DNA from: Bacillus halotolerans
Lineage (GTDB): Bacteria > Bacillota > Bacilli > Bacillales > Bacillaceae
DNA length: 64,000 nt
Direction: 5' to 3'
NCBI RefSeq assembly: GCF_001517105.1
Contig: NZ_LPVF01000008.1
Coordinates: 496,001 to 560,000, forward strand
Shown: positions 9,200 to 18,380 of the stretch, piece by piece
Position numbering within the stretch: the stretch's first letter is position 1
Layout: each line of letters begins with the position of its first letter
Notes under the pieces: generated by a model
Told to the model about the DNA's origin: nothing
What the model saw: only the letters and a program-made list of their open reading frames with translations
Databases searched by the model: none
Translations under genes and position numbers: made by a program

Positions 9200-9723
9200 G
9201 AAAAAGGCTGCTGGATATAATCAGCTAACCGTTTTGCACTGATCGCAATATCCTCAGCATTTGCGTATTTCACGCCATAAAACACATATGGCGGGAGATA
9301 TGTCATGCCAATCAGATTGCTTGTCGCCTGGAACGGCTTCAGGAGCTCACTGATTGAATAATGATTCCCTCCTCCCGCCTGATACTTTTCCGCTTCGCTT
9401 CCTGTGGAAACAGCCAGCATCAGCTCTTTGCCATGCAGAGCTTTCCCTTCTGACCCGAAGGCCCAGCCGTATGTCAGCACAAGATCCTGCCATTTTTTAA
9501 GAAGCGGCGGAGAGCTGTACCAATAAAGCGGGAATTGGAACACAATGCGATCGTATTGCTCGCACAGCTGCTGCTCTTTGGCAACATCAATGGCTTCATC
9601 CGGATATTCCTTATAAAGCTCCCGTACAGTGATATTGTCACGTTTACTTAATTCCTCTGCCCACGCCTTATTGACGACTGAGGTTTCCATTTGAGGATGA
9701 ACAGCCAAAACCAGTATTTTCAA
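9196..9723 (-). CDS. ywrO: YwrO, NAD(P)H quinone oxidoreductase (flavodoxin fold)
   Basis: FMN/FAD-dependent NAD(P)H:quinone oxidoreductase related to the KefF/MdaB and mammalian NQO families. The 175 residues open with KILVLAVHPQMETS (flavodoxin strand and phosphate loop) and carry FQFPLYWYSSPPLLKKW, the family motif, with LMLAVSTGS later. The TTG at 9723 is chosen because it gives the normal family length and has AAAGGTG upstream. It lies between the als genes and ywsA and appears to be transcribed alone. Confidence 0.88.
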   Translation of the reverse strand: MKILVLAVHPQMETSVVNKAWAEELSKRDNITVRELYKEYPDEAIDVAKEQQLCEQYDRIVFQFPLYWYSSPPLLKKWQDLVLTYGWAFGSEGKALHGKELMLAVSTGSEAEKYQAGGGNHYSISELLKPFQATSNLIGMTYLPPYVFYGVKYANAEDIAISAKRLADYIQQPFS

Positions 9724-9787
9724 TGAGACCCACACCTTTATCATTTTAATGTTATTTTAACTAAAATCAGGTAAAGTGCCAAATAAA

Positions 9788-9824
9788 AAGCAAGCCCTGC
9801 ACATGTGCGGGCTTGCTTTTTTTA
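9788..9824 (-). terminator. alsSD operon terminator
   Basis: AAGCAAGCCCTGCAC-at-GTGCGGGCTTGCTT, a long stem with flanking A/T runs, at the end of alsD and upstream of ywrO. Confidence 0.85.
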
Positions 9825-10589
9825 TTCTGGGCTTCCTTCAGTCGTTTCGATATCTTTGGCGAAATCCGGGTTATCCAAATTGGCATTAAAGAAATCTGCT
9901 GTATTTGGAAGTCTGAGATTCATGTTCATTTTTTGAGAAATCGTAACCGTGCAATCCTCAAGCACATAATCAAAGACGTGTCCGCCTGAATTTCGTCCTT
10001 CGTCAATGAAGTGCAGGTGATAGCCAGAAACGGCGATTCCGTTCGCATAAGCAGGAGTCAAGAAACCAACGATTGTGCCTCTGATGTTGTCGAAGTTGAA
10101 AATCGGCTGTGTTTTGACCGCTTCAATCATTGGCACATATGGTTTTTCTTGCAGTTCCACCGTTCTTGTCTGCACTTTTTTAAACAATCCGTCAATACGG
10201 ATGGCATAAAATAGGTTTTTACTTGGCAGAATGCTGTTGATTTCTTTTTCAAATTCTTCACGTGTCATTTTCGCATCAATTTTGTGCGTCATATCCGGTG
10301 TAAAGAACGTAAATGAGCAAAACGGAGAGCGGTCCCCGCTTTGCACAGGTGTCGCAGTGCCGTCGGAACGAAGACGGTAAAATTCGCCGTCAAATCCAAT
10401 CAGCTCTCCATCAAGCTTGTTAAAGGTCCCGATACCGAAGTCCCCGTATTTCGGAATATCTGACAGTTCAAAATCGCCATCATATACTCCGTCTAAAAGA
10501 GAAGTCATTGTTGATACTTGATAAATTTGGCTAACGGGCTGTTCTTTTTTGCCGCGGCTCAGCATTTGAATGTTGCTTTCTTGTTTCAT
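9822..10589 (-). CDS. alsD: AlsD, alpha-acetolactate decarboxylase
   Basis: Decarboxylates alpha-acetolactate to acetoin, the second step of overflow acetoin synthesis. The 255 residues match the family. The metal-binding segment GYHLHFIDEGRNSGGHVFDY has the two zinc His ligands in HLH and a third in GGH. It lies 62 bases after alsS in the same operon and shares its AlsR-activated promoter. The terminator stem overlaps its stop. Confidence 0.96.
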   Translation of the reverse strand: MKQESNIQMLSRGKKEQPVSQIYQVSTMTSLLDGVYDGDFELSDIPKYGDFGIGTFNKLDGELIGFDGEFYRLRSDGTATPVQSGDRSPFCSFTFFTPDMTHKIDAKMTREEFEKEINSILPSKNLFYAIRIDGLFKKVQTRTVELQEKPYVPMIEAVKTQPIFNFDNIRGTIVGFLTPAYANGIAVSGYHLHFIDEGRNSGGHVFDYVLEDCTVTISQKMNMNLRLPNTADFFNANLDNPDFAKDIETTEGSPE

Positions 10590-10651
10590 ATTCCCTTCAC
10601 TCCTTTAGTAATGTGCTGTTCTTCGAAAACAGTGTCTTGGTGCGCAGAGTG

Positions 10652-12367
10652 CTAGAGAGCTTTTGTTTTCATCAGTTCTCCAAATTCTTTTGGGAGCTTG
10701 TCACTCGCTAAATTAACGTTATCACTGTAGTCAACTGGGACATCAATGATAACAGGGCCTTCAGCATTCATGGCTTGACGCAGAACATCTTCCAGCTGGT
10801 CTGGTGATTCGACACGCAAACCGGTTGCCCCGAAGCTTTCCGCATATTTCACGATATCGATGTTTCCGAACTCGACTGCAGATGTACGATTGTATTTTTT
10901 CAATTGCTGGAATGCAACCATGTCATATGTGCTGTCGTTCCATACAAGGTGTACAATTGGAGCTTTTAAGCGCACCGCTGTCTCTAACTCCATTGCCGAG
11001 AATAAGAAACCGCCGTCACCAGAGACAGAAACGACTTTTTCTCCCGGTTTCACCAATGAAGCACCGATTGCCCACGGAAGCGCAACACCAAGTGTTTGCA
11101 TACCGTTACTGATCATTAATGTTAACGGCTCATAGCTGCGGAAATAACGGGACATCCAAATCGCGTGTGAACCGATATCGCATGTCACTGTGACGTTATC
11201 ATCGACTGCATTTCGTAATGCTTTAACGATTTCAAGAGGATGCAGTCTGTCTGACTTCCAATCTGCAGGCACCTGCTCTCCCTCATGCATATATTCTTTT
11301 AGATCAGAAAGGATTTTTTGCTCACGTTCCGCAAAATCCACTTTTACAGCATCATGTTCGATATGATCCAAAGTAGATGGGATATCCCCGATCAATTCAA
11401 GCTCAGGCTGGTAAGCATGATCAATGTCAGCCAGAATCTCATCCAGATGGATAATCGTCCGGTCTCCATTGACATTCCAGAATTTCGGATCGTATTCAAT
11501 TGGGTCATAGCCGATTGTCAGAACAACATCAGCCTGCTCAAGCAGCAGATCGCCCGGCTGGTTGCGGAATAAACCGATACGGCCGAAATATTGATCCTCT
11601 AACTCTCTTGTAAGAGTCCCGGCAGCCTGATATGTTTCTACGAATGGAAGCTGAACCTTTTTCAAAAGCTTGCGAACCGCTTTAATCGCTTCAGGTCTTC
11701 CGCCTTTCATTCCGACTAAAACAACAGGAAGTTTTGCTGTTTGGATTTTTGCGATAGCCGCACTGATTGCATCATCTGGTGCAGGGCCAAGTTTTGGCGC
11801 TGCCACTGCACGCACGTTTTTGGTGTTTGTGACTTCATTCACAACATCTTGCGGAAAGCTCACAAAAGCGGCCCCAGCCTGACCTGCTGACGCTGCTCTA
11901 AATGCATTTGTAACAGCTTCCGGTATGTTTTTTACGTCTTGAACCTCTACACTGTATTTTGTAATCGACTGAAATAACGCCGCATTATCCAATGATTGAT
12001 GAGTCCGTTTTAAACGATCGGCACGGATAACGTTCCCAGCAAGCGCAACGACAGGGTCACCTTCAGTGTTTGCAGTCAGCAGTCCCGTTGCCAGGTTAGA
12101 AGCACCCGGTCCTGATGTGACTAAAACGACTCCCGGTTTTCCAGTTAAACGGCCTACAGCCTGCGCCATAAATGCCGCATTTTGTTCATGCCGTGCAACA
12201 ATGATCTCAGGCCCTTTATCTTGTAAAGCGTCAAATACCGCATCAATTTTTGCACCTGGAATGCCAAATACATGTGTGACACCTTGCTCCACTAAGCAAT
12301 CAACAACAAGCTCCGCCCCTCTGTTTTTCACAAGGGATTTTTGTTCTTTTGTTGCTTTTGTCAACAC
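10652..12367 (-). CDS. alsS: AlsS, catabolic alpha-acetolactate synthase
   Basis: Thiamine-diphosphate enzyme that condenses two pyruvates to alpha-acetolactate, diverting carbon from acid to acetoin. N-terminal pyrimidine-binding domain with the catalytic Glu in [12 protein letters not shown], a central domain, and a C-terminal domain with the ThDP motif [16 protein letters not shown]...VWND. Three start codons cluster behind AAGGAG (GTG 12373, GTG 12367, TTG 12364). GTG 12367 gives 571 residues, the usual length. This is the catabolic, FAD-independent type, as its pairing with alsD shows. Confidence 0.96.
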   Translation of the reverse strand: MLTKATKEQKSLVKNRGAELVVDCLVEQGVTHVFGIPGAKIDAVFDALQDKGPEIIVARHEQNAAFMAQAVGRLTGKPGVVLVTSGPGASNLATGLLTANTEGDPVVALAGNVIRADRLKRTHQSLDNAALFQSITKYSVEVQDVKNIPEAVTNAFRAASAGQAGAAFVSFPQDVVNEVTNTKNVRAVAAPKLGPAPDDAISAAIAKIQTAKLPVVLVGMKGGRPEAIKAVRKLLKKVQLPFVETYQAAGTLTRELEDQYFGRIGLFRNQPGDLLLEQADVVLTIGYDPIEYDPKFWNVNGDRTIIHLDEILADIDHAYQPELELIGDIPSTLDHIEHDAVKVDFAEREQKILSDLKEYMHEGEQVPADWKSDRLHPLEIVKALRNAVDDNVTVTCDIGSHAIWMSRYFRSYEPLTLMISNGMQTLGVALPWAIGASLVKPGEKVVSVSGDGGFLFSAMELETAVRLKAPIVHLVWNDSTYDMVAFQQLKKYNRTSAVEFGNIDIVKYAESFGATGLRVESPDQLEDVLRQAMNAEGPVIIDVPVDYSDNVNLASDKLPKEFGELMKTKAL

Positions 12368-12413
12368 CCTCACTCCTTATTATGCATTTTAAACATAAAA
12401 ATTTAAATAAATC

Positions 12414-12433
12414 TTGTGATACGTTTCACTATA
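12414..12433 (-). promoter_or_regulatory. alsS -10 region with overlapping Rex-like palindrome
   Basis: The minus strand has TATAGT (12428-12433) without a good -35 (TGGAGG at 17 bases), as expected for an activator-dependent promoter. Overlapping it, TTGTGA-tacgt-TTCAC resembles the redox repressor Rex half sites. The Rex assignment is only by likeness. Confidence 0.4.
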
Positions 12434-12476
12434 CACTCTTTGGAAATTGACCTCCAATATCAATTCGACTTATGAT

Positions 12477-12495
12477 TAATATGTATTACGAATTA
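12477..12495 (-). promoter_or_regulatory. AlsR binding box
   Basis: TAAT-N11-ATTA lies in the alsS-alsR divergent region, about 44 bases upstream of the alsS -10. This is the LysR-type arrangement described for AlsR in B. subtilis. Confidence 0.65.
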
Positions 12496-12521
12496 TTAAC
12501 CTAAGAAAGGAATGCATATTG

Positions 12522-13430
12522 ATGGAGCTTCGCCACCTTCAATACTTTATCGCAGTTGCCGAAGAGCTTCATTTCGGGAAAGCTGCGCTTCGGCTGAACA
12601 TGACACAGCCTCCTCTCAGCCAGCAGATCAAACAGCTGGAGAAAGAAGTCGGGGTGACGCTTCTGAAGAGGACAAAACGATTTGTGGAGCTAACCGCAGC
12701 CGGAGAAATATTTTTAAATCACTGCCGCACGGCTTTGATGCAAATTGATCAAGCGATTGAATTGGCACAGCGGACGGCTCGCGGCGAGCACGGCCATCTC
12801 GTTATCGGTTTTGTCGGATCAGCTACATATGAATTTCTGCCGCCGATTGTCCGGGAATATCGTAAAAAATTCCCATCAGTAAAAATAGAATTACGTGAAA
12901 TATCCTCGTTTAGGCAGCAAGAGGAGCTGCTAAAGGGCAACATTGATATTGGTATACTTCATCCTCCTTTACAGCACACAGCATTGCATACTGAAATCGC
13001 CCAAAGCAGCCCTTGTGTTTTAGCTTTGCCTAAACAACACCCGTTAACATCTAAGGAAGCCATTACAATTGAAGATTTGAGAGATGAACCGATTATTACT
13101 GTAGCCAAGGAAGCATGGCCTACTTTATACATTGATTTCATCCAATTTTGTGAGCAGGCTGGCTTTAAGCCAAATATTGTACAAGAAGCGACTGAATATC
13201 AAATGGTAATTGGATTAGTCAGCGCCGGCATCGGGATTACATTTGTACCTTCCTCAGCTAAAAAATTATTTAACTTGGATGTGACTTATCGAACAATAGA
13301 TAAAATACAGCTGAATGCCGAATGGGTTATCGCCTATCTCAAAGACAATCAAAATCCGCTTTTGAAGCAATTTATTAATATTTCAAATTGTCAGCAGTTA
13401 AGAACTAAAGAGAGTGATGCAAGTACCTGA
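12522..13430 (+). CDS. alsR: AlsR, LysR-type activator of alsSD
   Basis: Activates alsSD in response to acetate and low pH. The 302 residues start with a LysR winged HTH (MELRHLQYFIAVAEELHFGKAALRLNMT..., split here by the family as residues 1-60) and continue with the periplasmic-like effector domain. ATG 12522 follows AAAGGA; the TTG one codon upstream is less likely. It is divergent from alsS, with the operator between them. Confidence 0.95.
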   Translation: MELRHLQYFIAVAEELHFGKAALRLNMTQPPLSQQIKQLEKEVGVTLLKRTKRFVELTAAGEIFLNHCRTALMQIDQAIELAQRTARGEHGHLVIGFVGSATYEFLPPIVREYRKKFPSVKIELREISSFRQQEELLKGNIDIGILHPPLQHTALHTEIAQSSPCVLALPKQHPLTSKEAITIEDLRDEPIITVAKEAWPTLYIDFIQFCEQAGFKPNIVQEATEYQMVIGLVSAGIGITFVPSSAKKLFNLDVTYRTIDKIQLNAEWVIAYLKDNQNPLLKQFINISNCQQLRTKESDAST

Positions 13431-13456
13431 AATGATACTTGCAAACTCTTTTTTCT
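13416..13456 (+). terminator. alsR terminator
   Basis: GCAAGTA-cctgaaatga-TACTTGC with TCTTTTTTCTTTT after it; the left arm lies in the last codons of alsR. Confidence 0.7.
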
Positions 13457-13589
13457 TTTGGGATTCTCATGGAATTTTAATTAATATAATATAATCGCTT
13501 AGTACAACTTCATATCAGTATACGTATACATACAGTACAAATAGTTGGCAAGGATACTAGTAAGCGCATGACAATCGTTTGATTTTAGA

Positions 13590-14969
13590 ATGATAGATAG
13601 AGAGGTGAAATATATTACACAGTTCACGAGTATATTAACATTGCTCGCTTTTTTCATAACAATGATTTTTATTTTCTGGAGGCCGAAAGGATTAAATGAA
13701 GCTATCCCCGCGACAATAGGCGCTTTAATGGTGTTATTATGCGGAAGTGTGTCATTGACCGACTTAGGAGAAATAGGATCAAAAGTCACGGGTGCATCAG
13801 TCACAATTCTTGCCACTATGATCATGGCCATTGCATTAGAAAGTTTTGGATTCTTTTATTGGGTGGCTGCAAAGCTGCTCCAACAATCCAGGGGATCAGG
13901 CATCAAGCTTTTTTGGTTAACCAATTCACTTTGCTTTTTAATGACCATTTTCCTAAATAATGATGGGAGCGTTTTGATCACAACCCCTATCCTTTTGCTG
14001 GTTTTAAAATATTTAGGTTTGAAAAAACATCAAAAAACCCCTTATTTAATAAGCGGCGTTTTAATAGCTACAGCCTCCAGCGCACCGATCGGCGTAAGTA
14101 ATATTGTAAATTTAATTTCTCTCAAAATGATTGGAATGGATCTATACCTGCACACTGCCATGATGTTTGTCCCTAGTATGATGGGACTCATTTTTATGGC
14201 TTGCCTACTGTTTATTTTCTTTTATAAACGTCTTCCTAAAAGCCTGCCAGATATACCGAACCATTTTCAGTCTCTGCGACACAGAAGGTACCATCCCCTT
14301 CATTCGCCATCAGCTCCGATAACGGAACGAAATCAAACAAAGATAATGTTATTTGTACTCGCATTTGTTTTTCTCGTCAGAATCAGCTTATTTGCCGCGT
14401 CATATACCGGTATCTCCGTTCCTCTTGTCGCTGTCATCGGATCGATTATCCTTTTGGCCTGGAGATGGGTTTATTTCAAAACCTCTCCCAGGGACTTGTT
14501 CTTCAAGGCACCTTGGCATATTTTTATTTTTGCTTTTACTATGTATGTCCTCATTTATGGACTGCATAATATAGGATTCACTGAGTTACTTGTGAGTCAT
14601 TTCGAACCTGTGGTTTCTGGAAGCCTCGCCCATGCTACTTTCGCGTCTGGTATCTCTACCTCAATTTTTTCAAATCTATTTAACAACCATCCAGCTTTAA
14701 TGATCAGTACTTTTACCTTAACAGAAATGAGCCTGAATCCATCAACAGCAAAAATCATCTACTTGGCAAATATTATCGGCAGTGATATCGGTTCCTTATT
14801 ATTACCTATAGGAACATTAGCAACACTTATTTGGATGCATATTTTAAAACAGCATGATGAAAGTATTTCTTGGGGCGAATATTTAAAAACGACCATTTTA
14901 ATCATTCCGCTGACTGTTCTTTTTACGTTAACATGTTTATATTTTTGGATCAGTTGGTTATTTCTTTAG
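13590..14969 (+). CDS. ywrK: YwrK, ArsB/NhaD-type membrane transporter
   Basis: Polytopic membrane protein with about 11-12 helices in the ion transporter superfamily that includes arsenite pump ArsB and Na+/H+ antiporter NhaD. The family features LLNNHPA-like (here SNLFNNHPALMIS) and MTIFLNNDGSVLITTP, the paired Asn motifs of the transport core, are both present. No arsenic regulator is nearby, so arsenite export is not supported; the substrate is unknown. The start is uncertain: ATG 13590 has no ribosome site, while AGAGGTG lies 12-18 bases inside it, pointing to a later start. Confidence 0.82.
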   Translation: MIDREVKYITQFTSILTLLAFFITMIFIFWRPKGLNEAIPATIGALMVLLCGSVSLTDLGEIGSKVTGASVTILATMIMAIALESFGFFYWVAAKLLQQSRGSGIKLFWLTNSLCFLMTIFLNNDGSVLITTPILLLVLKYLGLKKHQKTPYLISGVLIATASSAPIGVSNIVNLISLKMIGMDLYLHTAMMFVPSMMGLIFMACLLFIFFYKRLPKSLPDIPNHFQSLRHRRYHPLHSPSAPITERNQTKIMLFVLAFVFLVRISLFAASYTGISVPLVAVIGSIILLAWRWVYFKTSPRDLFFKAPWHIFIFAFTMYVLIYGLHNIGFTELLVSHFEPVVSGSLAHATFASGISTSIFSNLFNNHPALMISTFTLTEMSLNPSTAKIIYLANIIGSDIGSLLLPIGTLATLIWMHILKQHDESISWGEYLKTTILIIPLTVLFTLTCLYFWISWLFL

Positions 14970-14983
14970 CAGTGTATGAAATA

Positions 14984-15028
14984 AAAAACTGCCTTCTGCT
15001 ATTTATTCGAGGGCAGTTTATTTTCAGT
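14984..15028. terminator. Bidirectional terminator between ywrK and ywrJ
   Basis: AAACTGCC ... GGCAGTTT with A and T runs on both sides and a roughly 18-base loop, where the two genes converge. Confidence 0.6.
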
Positions 15029-15038
15029 ATAGGCTACG

Positions 15039-15719
15039 CTAGGGGAGATGCATTGTCTTTAGATGATTTAACTTCCAAATGATTGACTTTCCACTTGCGT
15101 TAATCAGCTCAATGATATTATTAGATACATCTTTTAACAGACCGACTTTTTCTGGCACTTCCCCCATATCAAATATAACCAATTGGCCAACATATTTTTT
15201 GATCTGCTCCTCAAAATTACGTACAAGTGAAACACTGGAAGGTACGACAGGCAATTGAGAGTTGTCAAGAGTGTACGGCGTTTGCTCTGTTGAATAAGGG
15301 GTAAACCACTTTAAGTGATGCATAGATATGAAAAGTGTTTTAAATACAGGTGAAAAAAATACAATATAATCATTTAAAACACTTGTAACATATCCATGTA
15401 TCGACCGATCCCCAGTTACATAAACTTCAATAAATTTGCCTTTCACATTGTTTAATGTGTTTCTGTAAGAAAAACTATTATTTTCCGCCTGCATTATTGT
15501 ATCTTCCGGTTCTCTTAAAATTGGTTTCTCAGTATTAGTATTTATTATTGCTTTGTTCATTTGATGGAGATGCAGCAAGGGAATATAAAGATAATTGCAG
15601 CCATTAAATATAACAAAAATATCATATCCAATATCTATAAGTGTGCCAACAAATCTTGTATCTCCTGAAATGACAACATCAACATCTGTGTCAAGAAATT
15701 GATTCAAACCTTTCACCAT
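15039..15719 (-). CDS. ywrJ: YwrJ, CotB-neighbour protein of unknown function
   Basis: A 226-residue protein next to cotB. It looks built of three short beta-rich segments (about 1-60, 85-145 and 165-225), each with a pattern like V-x-V-x-G-D followed by I-x-F-x-N and a short I-x-L-x-H-L, recalling the repeat units at the CotB N terminus. It therefore may be a spore coat or coat-assembly protein related to CotB, but no function has been shown to me. It lies 59 bases after cotB and may share its late mother-cell promoter. Confidence 0.8.
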   Translation of the reverse strand: MVKGLNQFLDTDVDVVISGDTRFVGTLIDIGYDIFVIFNGCNYLYIPLLHLHQMNKAIINTNTEKPILREPEDTIMQAENNSFSYRNTLNNVKGKFIEVYVTGDRSIHGYVTSVLNDYIVFFSPVFKTLFISMHHLKWFTPYSTEQTPYTLDNSQLPVVPSSVSLVRNFEEQIKKYVGQLVIFDMGEVPEKVGLLKDVSNNIIELINASGKSIIWKLNHLKTMHLP

Positions 15720-15778
15720 TCTCCCCCTTTATTTGAATGAAAAAGGGCATCACTTTATTGATGCACCTTCATTATCTA

Positions 15779-17025
15779 TTAAAATTTGCGCTTCCAATGA
15801 TAGTCTATCGTTTTGACAATCGTTTCATAGCTATAATCTTCCTTTTGGCTTTCGGTGCTATGATAATCTGAAGATCTTGGTGACCAATATGATTTGGATG
15901 AACTGCTGGAATCTGATGAACGATCATACTTTGACGATTGATAATCTGAAGATCTTGATGACCGATATGATTTGGATGAACTTTTGGTGTCTGATGAATG
16001 ATCATATTTTGACGATTGATAATCTGAAGATCTTGATGACCGATATGATTTGGACGAACTTTTGGTGCCTGATGAACGATCATATTTTGACGATTGATAA
16101 TCTGAAGATCTTGATGACCGATATGATTTGGATGAACTTTTGGTGCCTGATGAACGATCATATTTTGATGATTGATAATCTGAAGACTTCGGTGACCGTT
16201 TATTTGATTTGGACGAACTTGATGAGCTATATGATTTTGAAGAGGTTAACGAACTACTGTCCCCCTCTTTTTCTTGTTTTTGGTCTATATCATTTTTGCT
16301 TTCTTCTTTATCATCATGTTCTTTCTTTTGATCGCCTTTTTTGTAAGAGCCTTTTGGGCCTAAGCTGATGCTCTTGATATGAAAAGGATATATGCGAAGC
16401 ACTTCTTGATTTTTCACTAAAGTATAATGACCATCCGCATTATCTACGAGGATACCTTCAATTGCTTCTGGTCCTCCTCGATTAATCGAAACCCATTTAT
16501 GAGTTAAACTCTTAAAAACTTCGTTTAGGTTATCAGCTTCCAAGACACTTGGCGTATGTCCTTCTTTATTTAAAGCGGACTCATGTTTACTTATGCTTTT
16601 GATGTGATGAATATTAAAATAAACTACTCCATCCTCATTTGTGTCTAACGCAGCGTAATCATCTCCTAGCCATACCAAACTTCCTTTTTTAGATTCCGGA
16701 CCGCCTTGATTTAATTGAACGGATTGGTTCATTAATTGTCCGATTAAGCTGTGAAAATCATCAGCGTCAGCCATTTCTGCCGTCTCAATTGTTGTTGTGC
16801 TATTATTGGTATCCTCTGTAATACTTTTTACATGATCCAATTGATAATAAATGGTTTTTTTTCAGTTTGCAAAGCGATATAATCTGATTTTACAGCTACC
16901 AATTTTCCTCTTTTAGATTCGGGACCTCCTCGATATACAGTGACAATTTTATCTTGCATTGAATGCAAAAAATGATAATAAGATATATCATGATTTGAAT
17001 GATTTTTCATTCTCCTCTTGCTCAT
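15779..17025 (-). pseudogene. cotB: CotB, outer spore coat protein, frameshifted in an A8 tract
   Basis: Outer coat morphogenetic protein, phosphorylated by CotH in its Ser-rich tail. ATG 17025 follows AGGAGGG. Residues 1-57 read normally (VTVYRGGPESKRGKLVAV...), then the A8 run at 16855-16862 puts the frame out. Nine As would restore EKKTIYYQLDHVKSITEDT and a 415-residue protein (380 in strain 168 as I recall). The N terminus holds three copies of a beta unit with Q/NxGGPES/AI-xGxLV. The C-terminal part from about residue 230 is Ser/Lys/Tyr-rich with 26-residue repeats, ending in the conserved ETIVKTIDYHWKRKF. Could be sequencing error or slippage. Confidence 0.88.
15880..16190 (-). repeat. 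78-base tandem repeats in the cotB tail
   Basis: About four copies of a 26-codon unit of the form SSDYQSSKYDRSSGTKSSSK + SYRSSR, the copies differing by few bases. These are the CotH phosphorylation substrates. The region is recombination-prone, and copy number differs from what I recall for 168. Confidence 0.9.
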
Positions 17026-17152
17026 TCATTACCCTCCTAGTCATTTATACATAGATGATAAATATATTGCATATATACGTGTCACAGTTATTTCTTGAAC
17101 TAATTCAATAGCCTAATTGTCTGATTTTCAGCGAATACCTATAATCATGGAT

Positions 17153-18241
17153 TTACAAAATACTTAAATTGCTGTTGATGTATTGCGAACGATTTTTAAT
17201 ATACTCAAAAATCACTTCCGGCTCACGGTCAAAACGTTCAATATCACTTTTTTTATATGGGTCCATCAGGACAAACGGCCTGATTTGATCATAAAGCGCC
17301 AATATTTTTTGTTTCATATATTCAATTGTAAAGAGAGATTGGAGCGTTTTTTCTAGGAGATGCTTATAGGATTTACGAAATTCGGGTTCATCCAAAATGC
17401 GGGCAGTTAATGTATTAAACCCTTGAATTCTTACATAATCTGCAGCCATCCGCTCTCCATGGATATCCCTGCCCCAGGTGGCATCATAGTCCCAAGGAAT
17501 CACTTCAAATAATCCGGTTTCTCCGCTTCTGTACAAAGCGTAATTGTGGACAAACCCGTCATAGTTTGAGGTGAACACAATGCCGGCCAGCCAGCGCAAA
17601 TACTTATCGATATTCACATGCTTTGTCACTTCTGATTTAAATTGAGCTTTCGGGACAGTATTAATTTTAAAGATCATATCCTGTAAATAAAAATCATCTT
17701 CCTCAGTCCCTGTCTTCTTTTCATACCCATGCTCAAGCGACTTCTTCGTATCCCTCTCCAAATCACTCACGAGAGAAAAATTAGCATCATCGTCAACCGC
17801 GTAAAAAACTGCTCCGTCCGCCAGCTTCCTTTTCGCTAAATAATATTCATCGACGGATTCAAGCTCAAGATACACTCCTTCATTCTTCCCATTTATCTTT
17901 AAAAACACAAATTCTGCCCTTGGAGACAGCGTCCCCAGCTCTGCGAAAAAATCGAGAGACAATTTGTTTCTTATCATGGAAGGATCTTTATATTCCGCAT
18001 TCAAATGAACCTCGCGGGCGCCGCGAAATGTTTTCGGCTGATAATAGGAAATATGGTACGACTTCTTTTTGAAATCTCTAATATGAGATCCGCGATAAGC
18101 GATGTCGATATCAAATCTTTTCTGATTCACTTTCAGCACAGCCGGAACCGGTTCATCGTCCCATATATCCTTTTTTAATTCCCGTAAGTCTTTTGGATGA
18201 ATAAACAGCTGATACAGAGGCAAATTTGATTGATTCTTCAT
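17153..18241 (-). CDS. cotH: CotH, spore coat protein kinase
   Basis: Atypical secreted-kinase-like (Fam20C-related) protein kinase that phosphorylates CotB and CotG and is needed for outer coat assembly. 362 residues, the normal length. The N-terminal part holds the ATP-binding Lys region (AYRGSHIRDFKKKSYHISY). The catalytic segment is SNYDGFVHNYALY with the metal-binding Asp in VIPWDYDATWGRD. It lies between its two substrates and is divergent from cotG. In B. subtilis its promoter maps beyond cotG, so the long leader runs antisense over cotG. Confidence 0.95.
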   Translation of the reverse strand: MKNQSNLPLYQLFIHPKDLRELKKDIWDDEPVPAVLKVNQKRFDIDIAYRGSHIRDFKKKSYHISYYQPKTFRGAREVHLNAEYKDPSMIRNKLSLDFFAELGTLSPRAEFVFLKINGKNEGVYLELESVDEYYLAKRKLADGAVFYAVDDDANFSLVSDLERDTKKSLEHGYEKKTGTEEDDFYLQDMIFKINTVPKAQFKSEVTKHVNIDKYLRWLAGIVFTSNYDGFVHNYALYRSGETGLFEVIPWDYDATWGRDIHGERMAADYVRIQGFNTLTARILDEPEFRKSYKHLLEKTLQSLFTIEYMKQKILALYDQIRPFVLMDPYKKSDIERFDREPEVIFEYIKNRSQYINSNLSIL

Positions 18242-18380
18242 CCGTAGTCCCCCTTCAAAATTAGGCTTTTATTTTTGTGAGATCTCAGCGGAACACTTAT
18301 ACACTTTTTACAATCCTGCGTACTATGTGTGTAGTAAGGATCTTCATCCTTAAAAACAATTAAAAAAAGGAGGATTTCAA
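18242..18380. promoter_or_regulatory. cotH-cotG intergenic control region
   Basis: 139 bases between divergent coat genes. It holds the cotG ribosome site (AAGGAGG at 18368-18374). The cotG promoter is expected to use sigma-K with GerE, but I could not pick a convincing -35/-10 pair. Confidence 0.5.

Noticed and set aside
13590..14969. Arsenic resistance assignment of YwrK
   Set aside because: The fold is ArsB/NhaD-like, but there is no arsR, arsC or arsenate gene nearby, so a specific substrate is not claimed.
15877..16368. Long plus-strand open frame (163 codons) opposite the cotB tail
   Set aside because: It is the antisense of a low-complexity repeat array; no ribosome site and the repeats explain its length.
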